Source: Fundidesulfovibrio soli | GTDB lineage: Bacteria > Desulfobacterota > Desulfovibrionia > Desulfovibrionales > Desulfovibrionaceae | Assembly (NCBI RefSeq): GCF_022808695.1 | Contig: NZ_JAKZKW010000001.1 | Span: 558,001-622,000, forward strand | Length of the DNA stretch: 64,000 nucleotides | Direction: 5' to 3' | Part shown: positions 38,724 to 47,907 of the stretch, piece by piece | Numbering within the stretch: the first letter of the stretch is position 1 | How the letters are laid out: every line of letters starts with the position of its first letter | Notes under the pieces: generated by a model | Told to the model about the DNA's origin: nothing | Seen by the model: only the letters and a program-made list of their open reading frames with translations | The model's database searches: none | Made by a program: the position numbers and the translations under genes

Positions 38724-40031
38724 TTACAGCCTGTCCAGAACCATCTCCCCCGTCCGTAAACTGAGCCGCAGCCGCCAGTCCCGCGCTGTCTCCAGCCGCG
38801 CCCGCAGTTCCCGCAAGAATTCCTGATGCCCGGGCCGTCCGCCCAGGACGGCGAAGCGCGACAGCCCCTTCGCCAGCCAGCGCAGCCCCTCTATCCGTTC
38901 CCTCCGGTCGATGACGGGAGCCTCCCAGGCCGGGCCGCGCCCGCAATCCTCCCCATGCGCCAGCTCCACCGCCCGCACACCCGCCCTGTGCCCGAACACC
39001 TGCGTGGCCAGCACCATGCCCCCGCCGATGCGGTTTGCCCCGTGCATCCCCGTGGCGCACTCCCCGCAGGCCAGCAGGCCCGGCACGCTGGTCTGCGCCC
39101 ATTCGTCTATCACTGCCCCGCCGTTGCTGGCGTGGGCCATGGGCGCGACGCGCCCCTCTTCCAGCGGCACCGTGCCGTCCGGCTCCATCATCGCGGCCAG
39201 GGCCAAATCCACGGCCGAATCCTCCAGCCTGTAGCCGAACGGGCAATGCCCCCGCCGGGGCGCGGCCAGCGCCGGGTCCGCACCGCTCCAGTCCCCGGGC
39301 TGGAAGAAGCGCTTCCCCGGCACCGTGCCCCACATGAATTGCAGGTATCCGCAATTGGCCATGTCAGCCCCTGCGCTCGCCAGCAACCCGTGGCCATACC
39401 CGGGCACGCCCGGCCCTGCCATGGTGTGCCGGAACAGCCTCGCAGGCCCGCCCAGGGCCACGACCACGGCCCCCGCCCGCACCGGGATGGCCGCCCCGCC
39501 GCCCAGGGGCAGCAGCAACGCGCCGGGATCCGTCCCGCCCCGAATCGCAATAGGCTGGAAACCAGGGACGAACAGGCAGCCCAGGGCCTCCAGCCGCGAA
39601 CGGAAGCAGCCCCAGGCGCGCTCCAGGCCCTTGAACACATACGCACGTCTGGAATCGGGGGAGAAGCAGGAGGAACGGGGGACCAGCCCGCCGCGTTCGT
39701 CGCGCTCGAAGGGCAGGCCCAGCTCGATCAGGTCGGCCAGCCGCGCCTCGCCCTCCTCCGCCTGGATGGCGAGCAGTCGCGGATCGAGAAAGGCCTGGCC
39801 CCGGTTCAGGGACTGTACCTCGCGCACGTACTGTTCGCGCTCGGAGTCGTTCAAGCAGACGTGGACGCCCAGGGCGTCGTTTCGGTTGGCGAAGGAGGAG
39901 CCGGAAGGGATTGAGGCGAGGGAGACGACCGCCACCCGCAGGCCGGGGGCGGCCTTCAGGCAGCTCAGCGCGGCGCGCAGCCCGGCCAGGCCGCCGCCGA
40001 GGATCAGCACGTCCACCCGTGCGGGCGGCAC
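38724..40031 (-). CDS. FAD-dependent oxidoreductase, fumarate reductase/L-aspartate oxidase-like
   Basis: 435 residues. The N-terminal FAD fold is VLILGGGLAGLRAAL, with SGSSFANRNDALGV near residue 45. The late motif GECATGMHGANRIGGGMVLATQVFG is the flavoprotein signature of NadB, FrdA and SdhA. It is shorter than those enzymes and has no helical C-terminal domain, so the reaction is unknown. It starts at GTG with GGGAG upstream, 6 nt after the TPR gene ends, so it is the last gene of the carA operon. Confidence 0.82.
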   Translation of the reverse strand: MPPARVDVLILGGGLAGLRAALSCLKAAPGLRVAVVSLASIPSGSSFANRNDALGVHVCLNDSEREQYVREVQSLNRGQAFLDPRLLAIQAEEGEARLADLIELGLPFERDERGGLVPRSSCFSPDSRRAYVFKGLERAWGCFRSRLEALGCLFVPGFQPIAIRGGTDPGALLLPLGGGAAIPVRAGAVVVALGGPARLFRHTMAGPGVPGYGHGLLASAGADMANCGYLQFMWGTVPGKRFFQPGDWSGADPALAAPRRGHCPFGYRLEDSAVDLALAAMMEPDGTVPLEEGRVAPMAHASNGGAVIDEWAQTSVPGLLACGECATGMHGANRIGGGMVLATQVFGHRAGVRAVELAHGEDCGRGPAWEAPVIDRRERIEGLRWLAKGLSRFAVLGGRPGHQEFLRELRARLETARDWRLRLSLRTGEMVLDRL

Positions 40032-40037
40032 GGGCCC

Positions 40038-40847
40038 CTAGGCTCCCTTGCCCTGCTTGTTCAAGGCGAAGGAGAGCATCTTCTGGGCCTGCACGAACTC
40101 CGGGTCGAGCTTGAGCGCCAGCTTGGCGGCCTTCTCGGTCTTGTCCCAGCGTTCCCAGTCGATATAAAGGCGGCCCAGGTTGAAATAGAGGTTGGGGTCG
40201 TCCTTGGCGTAGTTCACGGCGCGCATGAAGTACTTCTCGCCCAGCTCGAACTGGCCGAGCTTGCGCAGCACGATGCCGATACGGTTGTAGAGCCTGAGCT
40301 GGTCGGGGCTTAAGCTGAGCGCTTCGTCCAGGAAGCCGAAGGCGTCCTGGAACATCTCGGCCTGGATGTATATCTCCGCGATTTCGGCGCGCAGCTCGGC
40401 GTCGTTGGGGAACTCCCGGCACAGGGAGGCGAAGGTCTTGCGGGCCTGGTCGAACTCCTTGGCCTCAAGCTGCTGCAGGCCCAGGGCGATGCCTTCGGCC
40501 CGGCGCTTGGAGCGGCCCTCCATCTGGTCCTTGGCTTCCTCAACCGTGTTGGCCTGCAGCGCGCGCAGCAGCTCCCGCAGGACTTCAAGGAGGCCCTTCT
40601 CGTCCCCGGCCACGTAGGGGATGATCAACGGATACAGCTTGCGCAGCGTCCGGTTGTTGTTGAGCTGGTACACGGCCTGTTCGATGAGCTTGCCGAACTC
40701 GTCGCGTTCGGCCTTCATCAAGGGGGCCTTGAGGATGGCGGATACAGCCTCGTACAGTGCGTTCACCGCTGGGAGCGGCTTCAACTGCTTGAGGTACGAG
40801 TTGACCTCGCTGATCTGTTTCCTGGCCTTGGTGAGTTCGGCGGACAT
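40038..40847 (-). CDS. TPR-repeat protein (first of two paralogues)
   Basis: 269 residues: a helical N-terminal half then about four tetratricopeptide repeats (DAELRAEIAEIYIQAEMFQDA, LRLYNRIGIVLRKLGQFELGEKYF, NLYFNLGRLYIDWERWDKTEKAA). Cytoplasmic. The C-terminal half aligns with the protein at 43607-44434. TPR proteins mediate protein contacts; no partner is known. Lies between carA and the flavoprotein gene. Confidence 0.82.
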   Translation of the reverse strand: MSAELTKARKQISEVNSYLKQLKPLPAVNALYEAVSAILKAPLMKAERDEFGKLIEQAVYQLNNNRTLRKLYPLIIPYVAGDEKGLLEVLRELLRALQANTVEEAKDQMEGRSKRRAEGIALGLQQLEAKEFDQARKTFASLCREFPNDAELRAEIAEIYIQAEMFQDAFGFLDEALSLSPDQLRLYNRIGIVLRKLGQFELGEKYFMRAVNYAKDDPNLYFNLGRLYIDWERWDKTEKAAKLALKLDPEFVQAQKMLSFALNKQGKGA

Positions 40848-40868
40848 GTCCCACCTTCCTGGCGGTGT

Positions 40869-41999
40869 TTAGCGTCCCAGCTCCCTGCGCAACATCTCCC
40901 TGTAACGGACGAAGAAGGACCGGCTGTCGTGAGGCCCGGGCCCGGCTTCGGGGTGGTACTGGATGGCGATGATGGGCTTCTTGGTGTGCGCGAAACCTTC
41001 CAGCGTGTTGTCGTTCAGGTTCACGTGGGTCATCTCCACGTTGTCCAGGCTGGCCAGGTCCACGCAGAAGCCGTGGTTCTGTGAAGATATCTCGATGTGC
41101 CCGGTGGCGATTTCCTTCACGGGGTGGTTCAGGCCGTGGTGGCCGAACTTGAGCTTGTAGGTCCTGCCGCCGAGGGCCAGGCCAAGCAGCTGGTGGCCCA
41201 GGCAGATGCCCGCCGTGGGGTAGTCGTTCACCAGCAGGCTGGTGGCGTGCACCATGTCGGTCAGGGCGGCCGGGTCGCCGGGGCCGCTGGAGAGGAAAAT
41301 GGATTCGGGGTTCAGCTTGCGCACCTGTTCGGCGGTGAAGAAGGCGGGCACCACCAGCAGGTCGAGCCCCTGGGCAACCAGCAGGCGCAGGATGTTCCAC
41401 TTGATGCCGCAGTCGAAAGCCACCACGCGCGGGCCGGAGCCGGGCCAGTCGTAGCTTCCGTCGGGCTTGAGGGTCACGGTGCGGGGCCTGCCGTTCTCCC
41501 AGACGTAGGGTTCCTTGGGAGTCACCGCGTCGGCGAGGTTCAGGCCTTCCATGGAGGGCAGTTCGCGGGTCTGGCGGACCAGATCCTGCGGATCGGTGCA
41601 CTCGGTGGAGATGATGCCGCGCTGTGCGCCGTGCAGGCGCAGGTGGCGGGTCAGGGCGCGGGTGTCGATGCCCTCGATGCCCATGACGCCGTGTCGCTCC
41701 AGGTAGGCGGGCAGGCTCTCCTTGGCGCGCCAGTTGGAGGGGACCTTGCAGCACTCCTTGACGATGAACGATGCAACCCGGACGCGGTCGGACTCCACGT
41801 CCTCCAGGTTGACGCCGTAGTTGCCTATATGGGGGTAGGTCATGCACACCATCTGGCCGGTGTAGGAGGGGTCGGTGAGGACCTCCTGGTAGCCGGTCAT
41901 TCCGGTGTTGAAGATGACTTCGCCGCCTGCGCGGCCCGAACCGGTGAAAGAGGCGCCTTCAAACCAGGTGCCGTCCTCAAGGGCAAGAAAAGCTCTCAT
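40869..41999 (-). CDS. carA: carbamoyl-phosphate synthase small subunit
   Basis: 376 residues, the glutamine amidotransferase subunit supplying ammonia for carbamoyl phosphate (arginine and pyrimidine synthesis). The N-terminal domain ([20 protein letters not shown]) and the class I amidotransferase triad region with the Cys in [15 protein letters not shown] and [10 protein letters not shown] are present. carB is not in the window. It follows ddl by 98 nt on the same strand. Confidence 0.96.
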   Translation of the reverse strand: MRAFLALEDGTWFEGASFTGSGRAGGEVIFNTGMTGYQEVLTDPSYTGQMVCMTYPHIGNYGVNLEDVESDRVRVASFIVKECCKVPSNWRAKESLPAYLERHGVMGIEGIDTRALTRHLRLHGAQRGIISTECTDPQDLVRQTRELPSMEGLNLADAVTPKEPYVWENGRPRTVTLKPDGSYDWPGSGPRVVAFDCGIKWNILRLLVAQGLDLLVVPAFFTAEQVRKLNPESIFLSSGPGDPAALTDMVHATSLLVNDYPTAGICLGHQLLGLALGGRTYKLKFGHHGLNHPVKEIATGHIEISSQNHGFCVDLASLDNVEMTHVNLNDNTLEGFAHTKKPIIAIQYHPEAGPGPHDSRSFFVRYREMLRRELGR

Positions 42000-42097
42000 T
42001 GATGCTCCAGAATCCGCATGAGCGGCGTGAATTGGCGGGGCCTTCGGCCGGACAGGTGCTGTATAATGCCGGGGGCCTGTTCGTCCAGTGCGTTGTT

Positions 42098-43003
42098 CTA
42101 TTCCCTACCGGAAAGGCCCAGTTCGATCAGCCGCGCGACCAGGGCCGCATAGTCCAGCCCCACGACTCCGGCGGCCCTGGGCAGCAGGCTGGTGGCGGTC
42201 ATGCCCGGCAGGGTGTTGACCTCCAGGAGCACCGGGGTCTGCCCCGAGAGGATGAAGTCCGACCGGCTATAGCCTCTCAGGCCAAGGGCCTTGTGCGCGG
42301 CCAGGGAAGCGCGCTCCACCGCAGCGAGGACCTCGCCGGGAAGGGGCGCGGGGCAGATCTCCTCCGCTGCGTCCTGCACGTATTTGCTCTCGTAGTCGAA
42401 GAACACCCCGGCCTTGGGCTTGATGAGGATGGGGGGCAGAGCCTCTTCGCCAAGCACCGCGCAGGTGACCTCCAGCCCGTCCAGGGCCGGCTCCACCAGG
42501 ACCTCCCGGTCCTTGTCGAAGGCGGCGGTCAGCGCGGCGGGCAGGTCGGCTTCCTGGCGCACCAGGCTCATGCCCAGGCTGGAGCCGCCGTTGTTGGGCT
42601 TGAAGAACGCCGGCAGGCCGAAGCGGGGCCGCCAGGCCTCGCCGGGGTGGGCGACAAGCAGCTCCCAGTCGGCCGTCTCGAGGCCGCTGGCGCGGAAGAC
42701 CTGCTTGGCGGCGGCCTTGTTCAAGGCCAGGAAGGAGGCAGCCGGGCCGCTGCCCTGGTAGGGGCATCCCGCGGCGTCCAGGATGGCCTGGACAAGGCCG
42801 TCCTCGCCGGGGGAGCCGTGCAGGTTCAGGAAGGCGAAGTCGTGCCGCCGGGCCTCGGCGGTGAGGGAATCGAAGCTGTGCAGCGGGTCGAAAAAGGTGA
42901 CCGCGTGCCCGAGGGCGCGGAGCGCGGAGTCGATGTTGCGCGCCCCGCTCAGGGAGACGTCGCGCTCACTCGACCAGCCGCCCGCTATCAAAAGTATCTT
43001 CAT
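42098..43003 (-). CDS. ddl: D-alanine--D-alanine ligase
   Basis: 301 residues, ATP-grasp enzyme of peptidoglycan precursor synthesis. Motifs [14 protein letters not shown] at the N terminus, [20 protein letters not shown], and the metal-binding [15 protein letters not shown] near the C terminus. Its start overlaps the HD gene by 38 nt. Confidence 0.94.
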   Translation of the reverse strand: MKILLIAGGWSSERDVSLSGARNIDSALRALGHAVTFFDPLHSFDSLTAEARRHDFAFLNLHGSPGEDGLVQAILDAAGCPYQGSGPAASFLALNKAAAKQVFRASGLETADWELLVAHPGEAWRPRFGLPAFFKPNNGGSSLGMSLVRQEADLPAALTAAFDKDREVLVEPALDGLEVTCAVLGEEALPPILIKPKAGVFFDYESKYVQDAAEEICPAPLPGEVLAAVERASLAAHKALGLRGYSRSDFILSGQTPVLLEVNTLPGMTATSLLPRAAGVVGLDYAALVARLIELGLSGRE

Positions 43004-43607
43004 GGAGGTCCACCCCGAGTAGGTTTCCGAACGCCTCTTCTATCATCGCGGACTGCTGCCGCGATTCGGCCAGCCTGTCGCGGACGTATTGCGTGCTGCC
43101 GTAGCGGGAGTAGAGGTCCTCGAAGCGTTCGTCAAGCTTGACCACCGTGTCGTGGCGGACACGCTTGTCTCCGTAGATGATGGCCAGGGGCAGGAAGAAG
43201 GCCCGCACGTCGACATGCCAGGGCCAGTGCACGTGATGCACGATACCCATGGCCAGCAGGGGGTTGCCCGTGGCCTGCTGCATCCATGCTCCGCCCAGCT
43301 GGCTGTGGTTGCCCCCGTGGCGGATGGTGTAGGTCTTGGCGATGTCGTGCAGCAGGGCCGAGGCGCGCACCGTCTGCACGTCAACGTCGAGGCCGGCCTG
43401 CCTGCCCAGCAGGGCCAGCCGGGTGGCCACCCGGGCCACGCCGAGGCTGTGCTGGCGGATATGGGGCAGCATGCAGTAGCGGTCCCAGAAGTCGTAGCAC
43501 TGCATGTCCGTGGGTGCCGGAGGCAATTGGGCGGGGCTGGGCAGGCTGGGCGGCTCCAGCCCTCCGTATACCTGCCAGGGCGCGAGGGGCTGGGCGGAGG
43601 CGGCCAT
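42966..43607 (-). CDS. HD-domain hydrolase family protein
   Basis: 213 residues with an HD domain: [15 protein letters not shown], then [11 protein letters not shown], then [10 protein letters not shown]. These hold the His and HD residues of metal phosphohydrolases related to nucleotide or cyclic-nucleotide hydrolases. The ATG at 43607 overlaps the TPR gene stop by 1 nt (TGATG), and its 3' end overlaps ddl. An in-frame extension to 43718 is the shadow of the TPR gene. Substrate unknown. Confidence 0.82.
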   Translation of the reverse strand: MAASAQPLAPWQVYGGLEPPSLPSPAQLPPAPTDMQCYDFWDRYCMLPHIRQHSLGVARVATRLALLGRQAGLDVDVQTVRASALLHDIAKTYTIRHGGNHSQLGGAWMQQATGNPLLAMGIVHHVHWPWHVDVRAFFLPLAIIYGDKRVRHDTVVKLDERFEDLYSRYGSTQYVRDRLAESRQQSAMIEEAFGNLLGVDLHEDTFDSGRLVE

Positions 43608-44434
43608 CACATCAGATCCCTGCAGTGGCGCGTGGCGAACTCGAGCGCCTTGCGCGCCGGGCCGAGCGTCGGGTCGATATCCAGCACCCGGCGCAATGTT
43701 TCCTGGGCGTTGGTCCATTTACCAGCGTCGATATACACCCGGGAGAGGTTGAACAAGTAGTTCACGTTGTCCTGATCCCTCTCCAGCGCCGCGAGGTAGG
43801 CGCGCTCGGCGTTGTCGAACTGGCGGATCTTGCGGAAAGCCACGCCCATCATGGCCAGGCTACCGTGGTCCTGGGGGTCGAGGGCCACGGCCTTCTCGAA
43901 ATAGGTGATGCACTCGATGTGGTTGATGTCGAAGAGCATCTTGCCGATCTGGGCCTGCAGTGCGGCATCGTCGGCGAACTCGGCGCTCAGCCGGCCCAGG
44001 TGCTGCACGGCTCCGTCGAAATATTTCTGGGCGATGAGCTGGCGGCCCTTCTCCATGCGGTCCGAGCGGGACTGAAGCCGGGCCGTCTCGGCCTGCTGCA
44101 GCCGATCACGGTGAAGAGAGCGAATCTGCTCGGGCAGCTGGCGCATGCGCGAGAGGAGTTGAAGCTCGTTTCTGGGCACGTACTCCAGCGGTTCCGAGCA
44201 CATCTGCTTCACCAGCGGATCGAGGCTTATCAGGTGCACCGCCTTGGTGAGCAGTTCCTGGTATTCCTTCTTTTCCTGACGGATCAGGACGCCACTGTGC
44301 TTTATGTAGGCGTAAAGGCCATAGACAGCCGCCTTTATGGCGTCTTCCACCGAACCATCCTTGAGGATGGAGACAATATTCAACAAATGTTTACGCGCCT
44401 GGACAATGACGTCCTGCGGTTCAAGCTCGCTCAT
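43607..44434 (-). CDS. TPR-repeat protein (second paralogue)
   Basis: 275 residues: helical N-terminal half, then TPR units (YFDGAVQHLGRLSAEFADDA, ECITYFEKAVALDP, NVNYLFNLSRVYIDAGKWTNAQETL). Its C-terminal half resembles the protein at 40038-40847. First gene of the HD-ddl-carA-TPR-flavoprotein cluster. The ATG at 44434 is chosen because the residues before it look non-native and the paralogue also begins MS; a start at 44491 is possible. Confidence 0.82.
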   Translation of the reverse strand: MSELEPQDVIVQARKHLLNIVSILKDGSVEDAIKAAVYGLYAYIKHSGVLIRQEKKEYQELLTKAVHLISLDPLVKQMCSEPLEYVPRNELQLLSRMRQLPEQIRSLHRDRLQQAETARLQSRSDRMEKGRQLIAQKYFDGAVQHLGRLSAEFADDAALQAQIGKMLFDINHIECITYFEKAVALDPQDHGSLAMMGVAFRKIRQFDNAERAYLAALERDQDNVNYLFNLSRVYIDAGKWTNAQETLRRVLDIDPTLGPARKALEFATRHCRDLM

Positions 44435-44519
44435 ACGACACCACTCGATGTTCACATCGCCCGGAATTCCCGATTCAATCTTTTTTACCACGTCACACGA
44501 GGTATTAGCAAGCGCTATC

Positions 44520-44540
44520 TACTGCCAGTGAACGGCAGTA
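44520..44540. promoter_or_regulatory. inverted repeat in the TPR-hypC divergent region
   Basis: TACTGCC and GGCAGTA form a perfect 7-bp inverted repeat with a 7-nt spacer, 86 nt upstream of the TPR gene start on the minus strand. It could be an operator. The rest of the 344-nt region holds the hyp promoter and a Shine-Dalgarno-like AAGGAGG at 44660 with no start codon in register. Confidence 0.35.
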
Positions 44541-44687
44541 AACCAATATACTGCAGGCGGCCAACAATCCGTCCAGGCAGGTGCAGACCACCGGCTCCAG
44601 GGTCCATCCGGTACATTTATACGACAGCCGGGAATGAATTCTAGATGTCCGATCCATGTAAGGAGGTTCATCTTTCACCACCCGGCC

Positions 44688-44716
44688 TTGACTTGACCGC
44701 ATTGAGCCACCATATA
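44688..44716 (+). promoter_or_regulatory. candidate sigma-70 promoter of hypCDE
   Basis: TTGACT (44688-44693) and CATATA (44711-44716) with a 17-nt spacer, about 60 nt before the hypC ATG. Confidence 0.5.
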
Positions 44717-44778
44717 CCCGTGCATCCAGTTGCGGCGCGTCCATTTCACAACGCCGCATCCTTATTGGGAGGTTCCCC

Positions 44779-45006
44779 ATGTGCCTGGCCGTTCCCATGG
44801 AAGTGAAGCATATCGAGGGCGAGGTCGCCGATGTTGAAATCGGCGGGGTCCGCAAGCAGATCCGCCTCGACCTCATCGAAGACAAGCCCGCCGTGGGCGA
44901 ATTCGTGATCATCCACGCCGGATTCGCGATCAGGATTCTCAACCGCGAAGAAGCGTTGGAGACGCTGAAGATATTCCAGGAGGGATGGAACCTTGACCTC
45001 ATCTGA
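44779..45006 (+). CDS. hypC: hydrogenase maturation factor HypC
   Basis: 75 residues with the essential N-terminal Cys2 (MCLAVPMEV), the family fold and length. HypC carries the Fe(CN)2CO intermediate with HypD. GGGAGG precedes the ATG. Its end overlaps the hypD start by 14 nt. Confidence 0.95.
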   Translation: MCLAVPMEVKHIEGEVADVEIGGVRKQIRLDLIEDKPAVGEFVIIHAGFAIRILNREEALETLKIFQEGWNLDLI

Positions 45007-46099
45007 TCCCCTCCGCGACCCGGCGCGTTGCAAGGAGCTTCTGGTTCAGATCGAAGAATCCGTCAAAGGCTCCAGCCTGCGCTTCATGGAAGTCTGCGGC
45101 ACCCATACCGTGGCCCTGTTCCGCAGCGGCGTGCATTCGCTGCTGCCGAAGTCCGTGGTGCACCTCACCGGCCCGGGCTGCCCCGTGTGCGTGACGCACG
45201 AATCCGAGGTGGCCGCCTATCTTGAACTCGCAGGCCGCAGCGGCGTCATCATCGCCACCTTCGGCGACCTGATGCGCGTGCCCGGCCCCGGCGGCGCCAG
45301 CCTGAAGAAGGCCCACGCCGAGGGAGCGCGCGTCGAGGTGGTCTATTCGCCCTTCGACGCCCTGGCCATCGCCCGCGACAACCCGGGCGACAAGGTCGTC
45401 TTCCTTGGCATCGGCTTCGAGACCACCACCCCCACCGTGGCCGCCACCGTGAGGATCGCCCGCCAGGAGGGGCTCAGCAACTTCCTGGTCATGCCCTTCC
45501 ACAAGCTGGTGCCCCCGGCCCTGGACGCCCTGCTCTCCGACCCGGACATGGCCGTGGAAGGCTTCATGCTGCCCGGCCACGTCTCCGCCATCATCGGCAT
45601 GGAGCCCTACAGGCCCCTGGCCGAGCGTTACCACGTCCCCGCCGTGGTGGCCGGCTTCGAGCCGGTGGACCTGCTGCAGGCCATCCTGCTCATGACGGAG
45701 ATGAAGCGCCAGGGCAAACCCAAGGTCATCAACAACTATAAGCGCGTGGTGGCCGACGAGGGCAACCCCAAGGCCCGGGCCATCGTCGCCGAGGTCTACA
45801 AGCCCGTGGACGCCCTCTGGCGCGGCATCGGCACCATCCCCGGCAGCGGCCTGGGCTTCACGGACGCCTACCGCGCATTCGACGCCTTCGAGGTGCTCGG
45901 CGTGGAGCTCAAGGCCTCCAAACCGCTGCCCGGCTGCCGCTGCGGCGAGGTGCTCAAGGGCATCATGCGCCCCGACGAGTGCCCGCTGTTCGGCAAGGCC
46001 TGCACCCCGGCCCAGCCCGTGGGCCCATGCATGGTCTCCACCGAGGGCAGCTGCGCCGCGTACTTCAAATACCAACTCGACCTCAACACCGACCGGTAG
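44993..46099 (+). CDS. hypD: hydrogenase maturation protein HypD
   Basis: 368 residues. The family motifs CGTHTVALFRSGV, GPGCPVCVT and PGCRCGEVLKG, with the cysteines of the [4Fe-4S] cluster and redox pair, are intact. It starts at TTG 44993 with CAGGAGGGA 8 nt upstream, inside hypC, so it is translationally coupled. Builds the NiFe hydrogenase iron ligand with HypC and HypE. Confidence 0.94.
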   Translation: MTSSDPLRDPARCKELLVQIEESVKGSSLRFMEVCGTHTVALFRSGVHSLLPKSVVHLTGPGCPVCVTHESEVAAYLELAGRSGVIIATFGDLMRVPGPGGASLKKAHAEGARVEVVYSPFDALAIARDNPGDKVVFLGIGFETTTPTVAATVRIARQEGLSNFLVMPFHKLVPPALDALLSDPDMAVEGFMLPGHVSAIIGMEPYRPLAERYHVPAVVAGFEPVDLLQAILLMTEMKRQGKPKVINNYKRVVADEGNPKARAIVAEVYKPVDALWRGIGTIPGSGLGFTDAYRAFDAFEVLGVELKASKPLPGCRCGEVLKGIMRPDECPLFGKACTPAQPVGPCMVSTEGSCAAYFKYQLDLNTDR

Positions 46100-46105
46100 G
46101 GTTCC

Positions 46106-47110
46106 ATGAGCGACAAGATTCTTCTGGACCAAGGCAGCGGAGGCCTTGCCTCCCACCGGTTGGTGGCCGACGTGTTCTTCAAGCACCTGGGCAACCCCAT
46201 CCTCAACCGCATGGACGACGCGGCCCTGATCAACGTCTCCGGGCCGCTGGCCGTCAGCACCGACTCCTTCACCGTGGACCCCATCTTCTTTCCCGGGGGC
46301 GACATCGGCTCCCTGGCCGTGCACGGCACAGTCAACGACGTGGCCATGCTCGGGGCGAAGCCGCTCTACCTGACCTGCGGCTTCATCATCGAGGAAGGTT
46401 TCGCCATGGCCGACCTGGAGCGCATCGTGGCCTCCATGGGCCTGGCCGCGAAGAAGGCCAAGGTGCGCATCGTGGCTGGCGACACCAAGGTGGTGCCGCG
46501 GGGCACGGCTGACAAGATCTTCATCAACACCACCGGCATCGGCCAGGTGGTGGCGAACCCCGCGCCCAGCGGGCACAGGGCCAGGCCCGGCGACGCTGTG
46601 ATCATCTCCGGCACCCTGGGCGACCACGGCCTCACCGTGCTCTCCCACCGGCAGGGCCTCTCCTTCGAGGCTCCCGTGCAAAGCGACTGCGCCTCGCTCA
46701 ATCATCTGACGCTCAAGCTCATTGAGGCCCTGCCCAAGGTCCATGTGCTGCGCGACCCCACCCGCGGCGGCCTTGCGACCTCGCTCAACGAGATCGCCCA
46801 GCAGTCCTCAGTGGGCATCGTGCTCGACGAACCCGCCATCCCCGTGAGCGACGTGGTGCGCGCCGGCTGCGAAATCCTCGGGCTGGACCCGCTCTACCTC
46901 GCCAACGAGGGCAAGCTGATCTGCGTGCTGCCCGAGAAGTACGCCCAGCAGGCGCTGACGATCATGCGCCGCGACCCGCTTGGCCGTCAGGCCAGGGTGA
47001 TCGGCTCCGTGGTGGCCGACAGGCCGGGCAAGGTGGTGCTGCGCACCGGCATGGGCGGGCACAGGATGCTCGGCATGCTCGAAGGCGAACAGCTCCCCCG
47101 CATCTGCTGA
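46106..47110 (+). CDS. hypE: hydrogenase maturation protein HypE
   Basis: 334 residues. The N-terminal LDQGSGG and the catalytic C-terminal cysteine (PRIC) that becomes thiocarbamoylated and then thiocyanate are both present, with PurM-like motifs TDSFTVDP, VHGTVNDVAMLG and DPTRGGLATSLNE. Begins 6 nt after hypD. hypA, hypB and hypF are not in the window. A terminator follows. Confidence 0.95.
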   Translation: MSDKILLDQGSGGLASHRLVADVFFKHLGNPILNRMDDAALINVSGPLAVSTDSFTVDPIFFPGGDIGSLAVHGTVNDVAMLGAKPLYLTCGFIIEEGFAMADLERIVASMGLAAKKAKVRIVAGDTKVVPRGTADKIFINTTGIGQVVANPAPSGHRARPGDAVIISGTLGDHGLTVLSHRQGLSFEAPVQSDCASLNHLTLKLIEALPKVHVLRDPTRGGLATSLNEIAQQSSVGIVLDEPAIPVSDVVRAGCEILGLDPLYLANEGKLICVLPEKYAQQALTIMRRDPLGRQARVIGSVVADRPGKVVLRTGMGGHRMLGMLEGEQLPRIC

Positions 47111-47134
47111 CGCCACATCCGACATCGCCCTTCA

Positions 47135-47168
47135 GGCCTGGAGGCTCGCCGCCTCCAGGCCTTTTTTT
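47135..47168 (+). terminator. rho-independent terminator after hypE
   Basis: GGCCTGGAGGC (47135-47145) pairs with GCCTCCAGGCC (47151-47161), followed by seven T. Confidence 0.92.
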
Positions 47169-47236
47169 CCGGCGGTTTTCCGACGCTGCCGGCACCCCTC
47201 CGCGCCAACACCTCGAAATGACACGTACTGAAATCA

Positions 47237-47252
47237 TGGCATGGATACTGCT
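47237..47252 (+). promoter_or_regulatory. sigma-54 promoter upstream of the YbjQ-like gene
   Basis: TGGCATG-GATA-CTGCT keeps the GG-N10-GC spacing and differs from consensus at two positions. Transcription would start near 47263, 58 nt before the ATG. Confidence 0.65.
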
Positions 47253-47320
47253 TGGTTTCATGGACGAAACGCACCGGCCCAAGCCGGAACGACATACTCT
47301 CTAAGCCGCAAGGAGGAGCC

Positions 47321-47698
47321 ATGCTCTCGATCTTCACCGGTTCGGACCGCAAAGCCAAGGACCCCAACGAGGAACTCAAGCAGGGCAAACGCCTCCAGCA
47401 CGCCAAGGAGATGTTCTACTCCGGCAAGTTCCTGATGGTCACCACGCCGAGCATCAAGGGCCGCCGCGCCAAGGGCGTGCTGGGCCTGGTGCACGGGCGC
47501 GGCTACGACGCCGAATGCGCCATGCTCTCCCTGGCCGCATCCGCCATGGAGATCGGCGCCGAGGCCATCGTGGGCTACCAGGAGGCCGTGGCCTTCCATC
47601 CCGACGGCTCCAAGTTCTTCAGCTGCTACGGCACGGCCATCACCCTGGACAAGACCTCCCAGGCCAGGGCCACCATCCGCAGGGCCATCACGCACTAG
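47321..47698 (+). CDS. YbjQ-like (DUF74) domain protein
   Basis: 125 residues. The core (FLMVTTPSIKGRRAKGVLGLVHG, then SAMEIGAEAIVGYQEAVAF) resembles the YbjQ/DUF74 small pentameric fold proposed to bind metals, but identification is by pattern only. A charged N-terminal extension precedes it. AAGGAGGA before the ATG at 47321 fixes the start. Single-gene unit with its own sigma-54 promoter and a hairpin downstream. Confidence 0.65.
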   Translation: MLSIFTGSDRKAKDPNEELKQGKRLQHAKEMFYSGKFLMVTTPSIKGRRAKGVLGLVHGRGYDAECAMLSLAASAMEIGAEAIVGYQEAVAFHPDGSKFFSCYGTAITLDKTSQARATIRRAITH

Positions 47699-47730
47699 CC
47701 CCGATCCGGCACGCAGGAAGCACTCCGCCC

Positions 47731-47764
47731 GCCCGCCCGCCCCTGACAGCAGGGGCGGGCGGGC
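47731..47764. terminator. very GC-rich hairpin after the YbjQ-like gene
   Basis: GCCCGCCCGCCCCT (47731-47744) and AGGGGCGGGCGGGC (47751-47764) form a perfect 14-bp stem with loop GACAGC. There is no T run, so it may be a terminator or an RNA-stability hairpin. Confidence 0.6.
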
Positions 47765-47907
47765 ATATCGCGGGATTTACCGTCGGAATAATTCCTACCA
47801 TTGCACTCCGAGATAAAAATGAATTGGCCTGAGCCGCGTTTTCGCGTATCCGGGACCTGACTTATGCCGTGGAGTCACTACGCCCCAACGTTTGCAAGCG
47901 ACATACA

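Noticed and set aside
44660-44680. Possible tiny gene after the AAGGAGG sequence upstream of hypC
   Set aside because: No start codon lies at a suitable distance and no conserved peptide is apparent.
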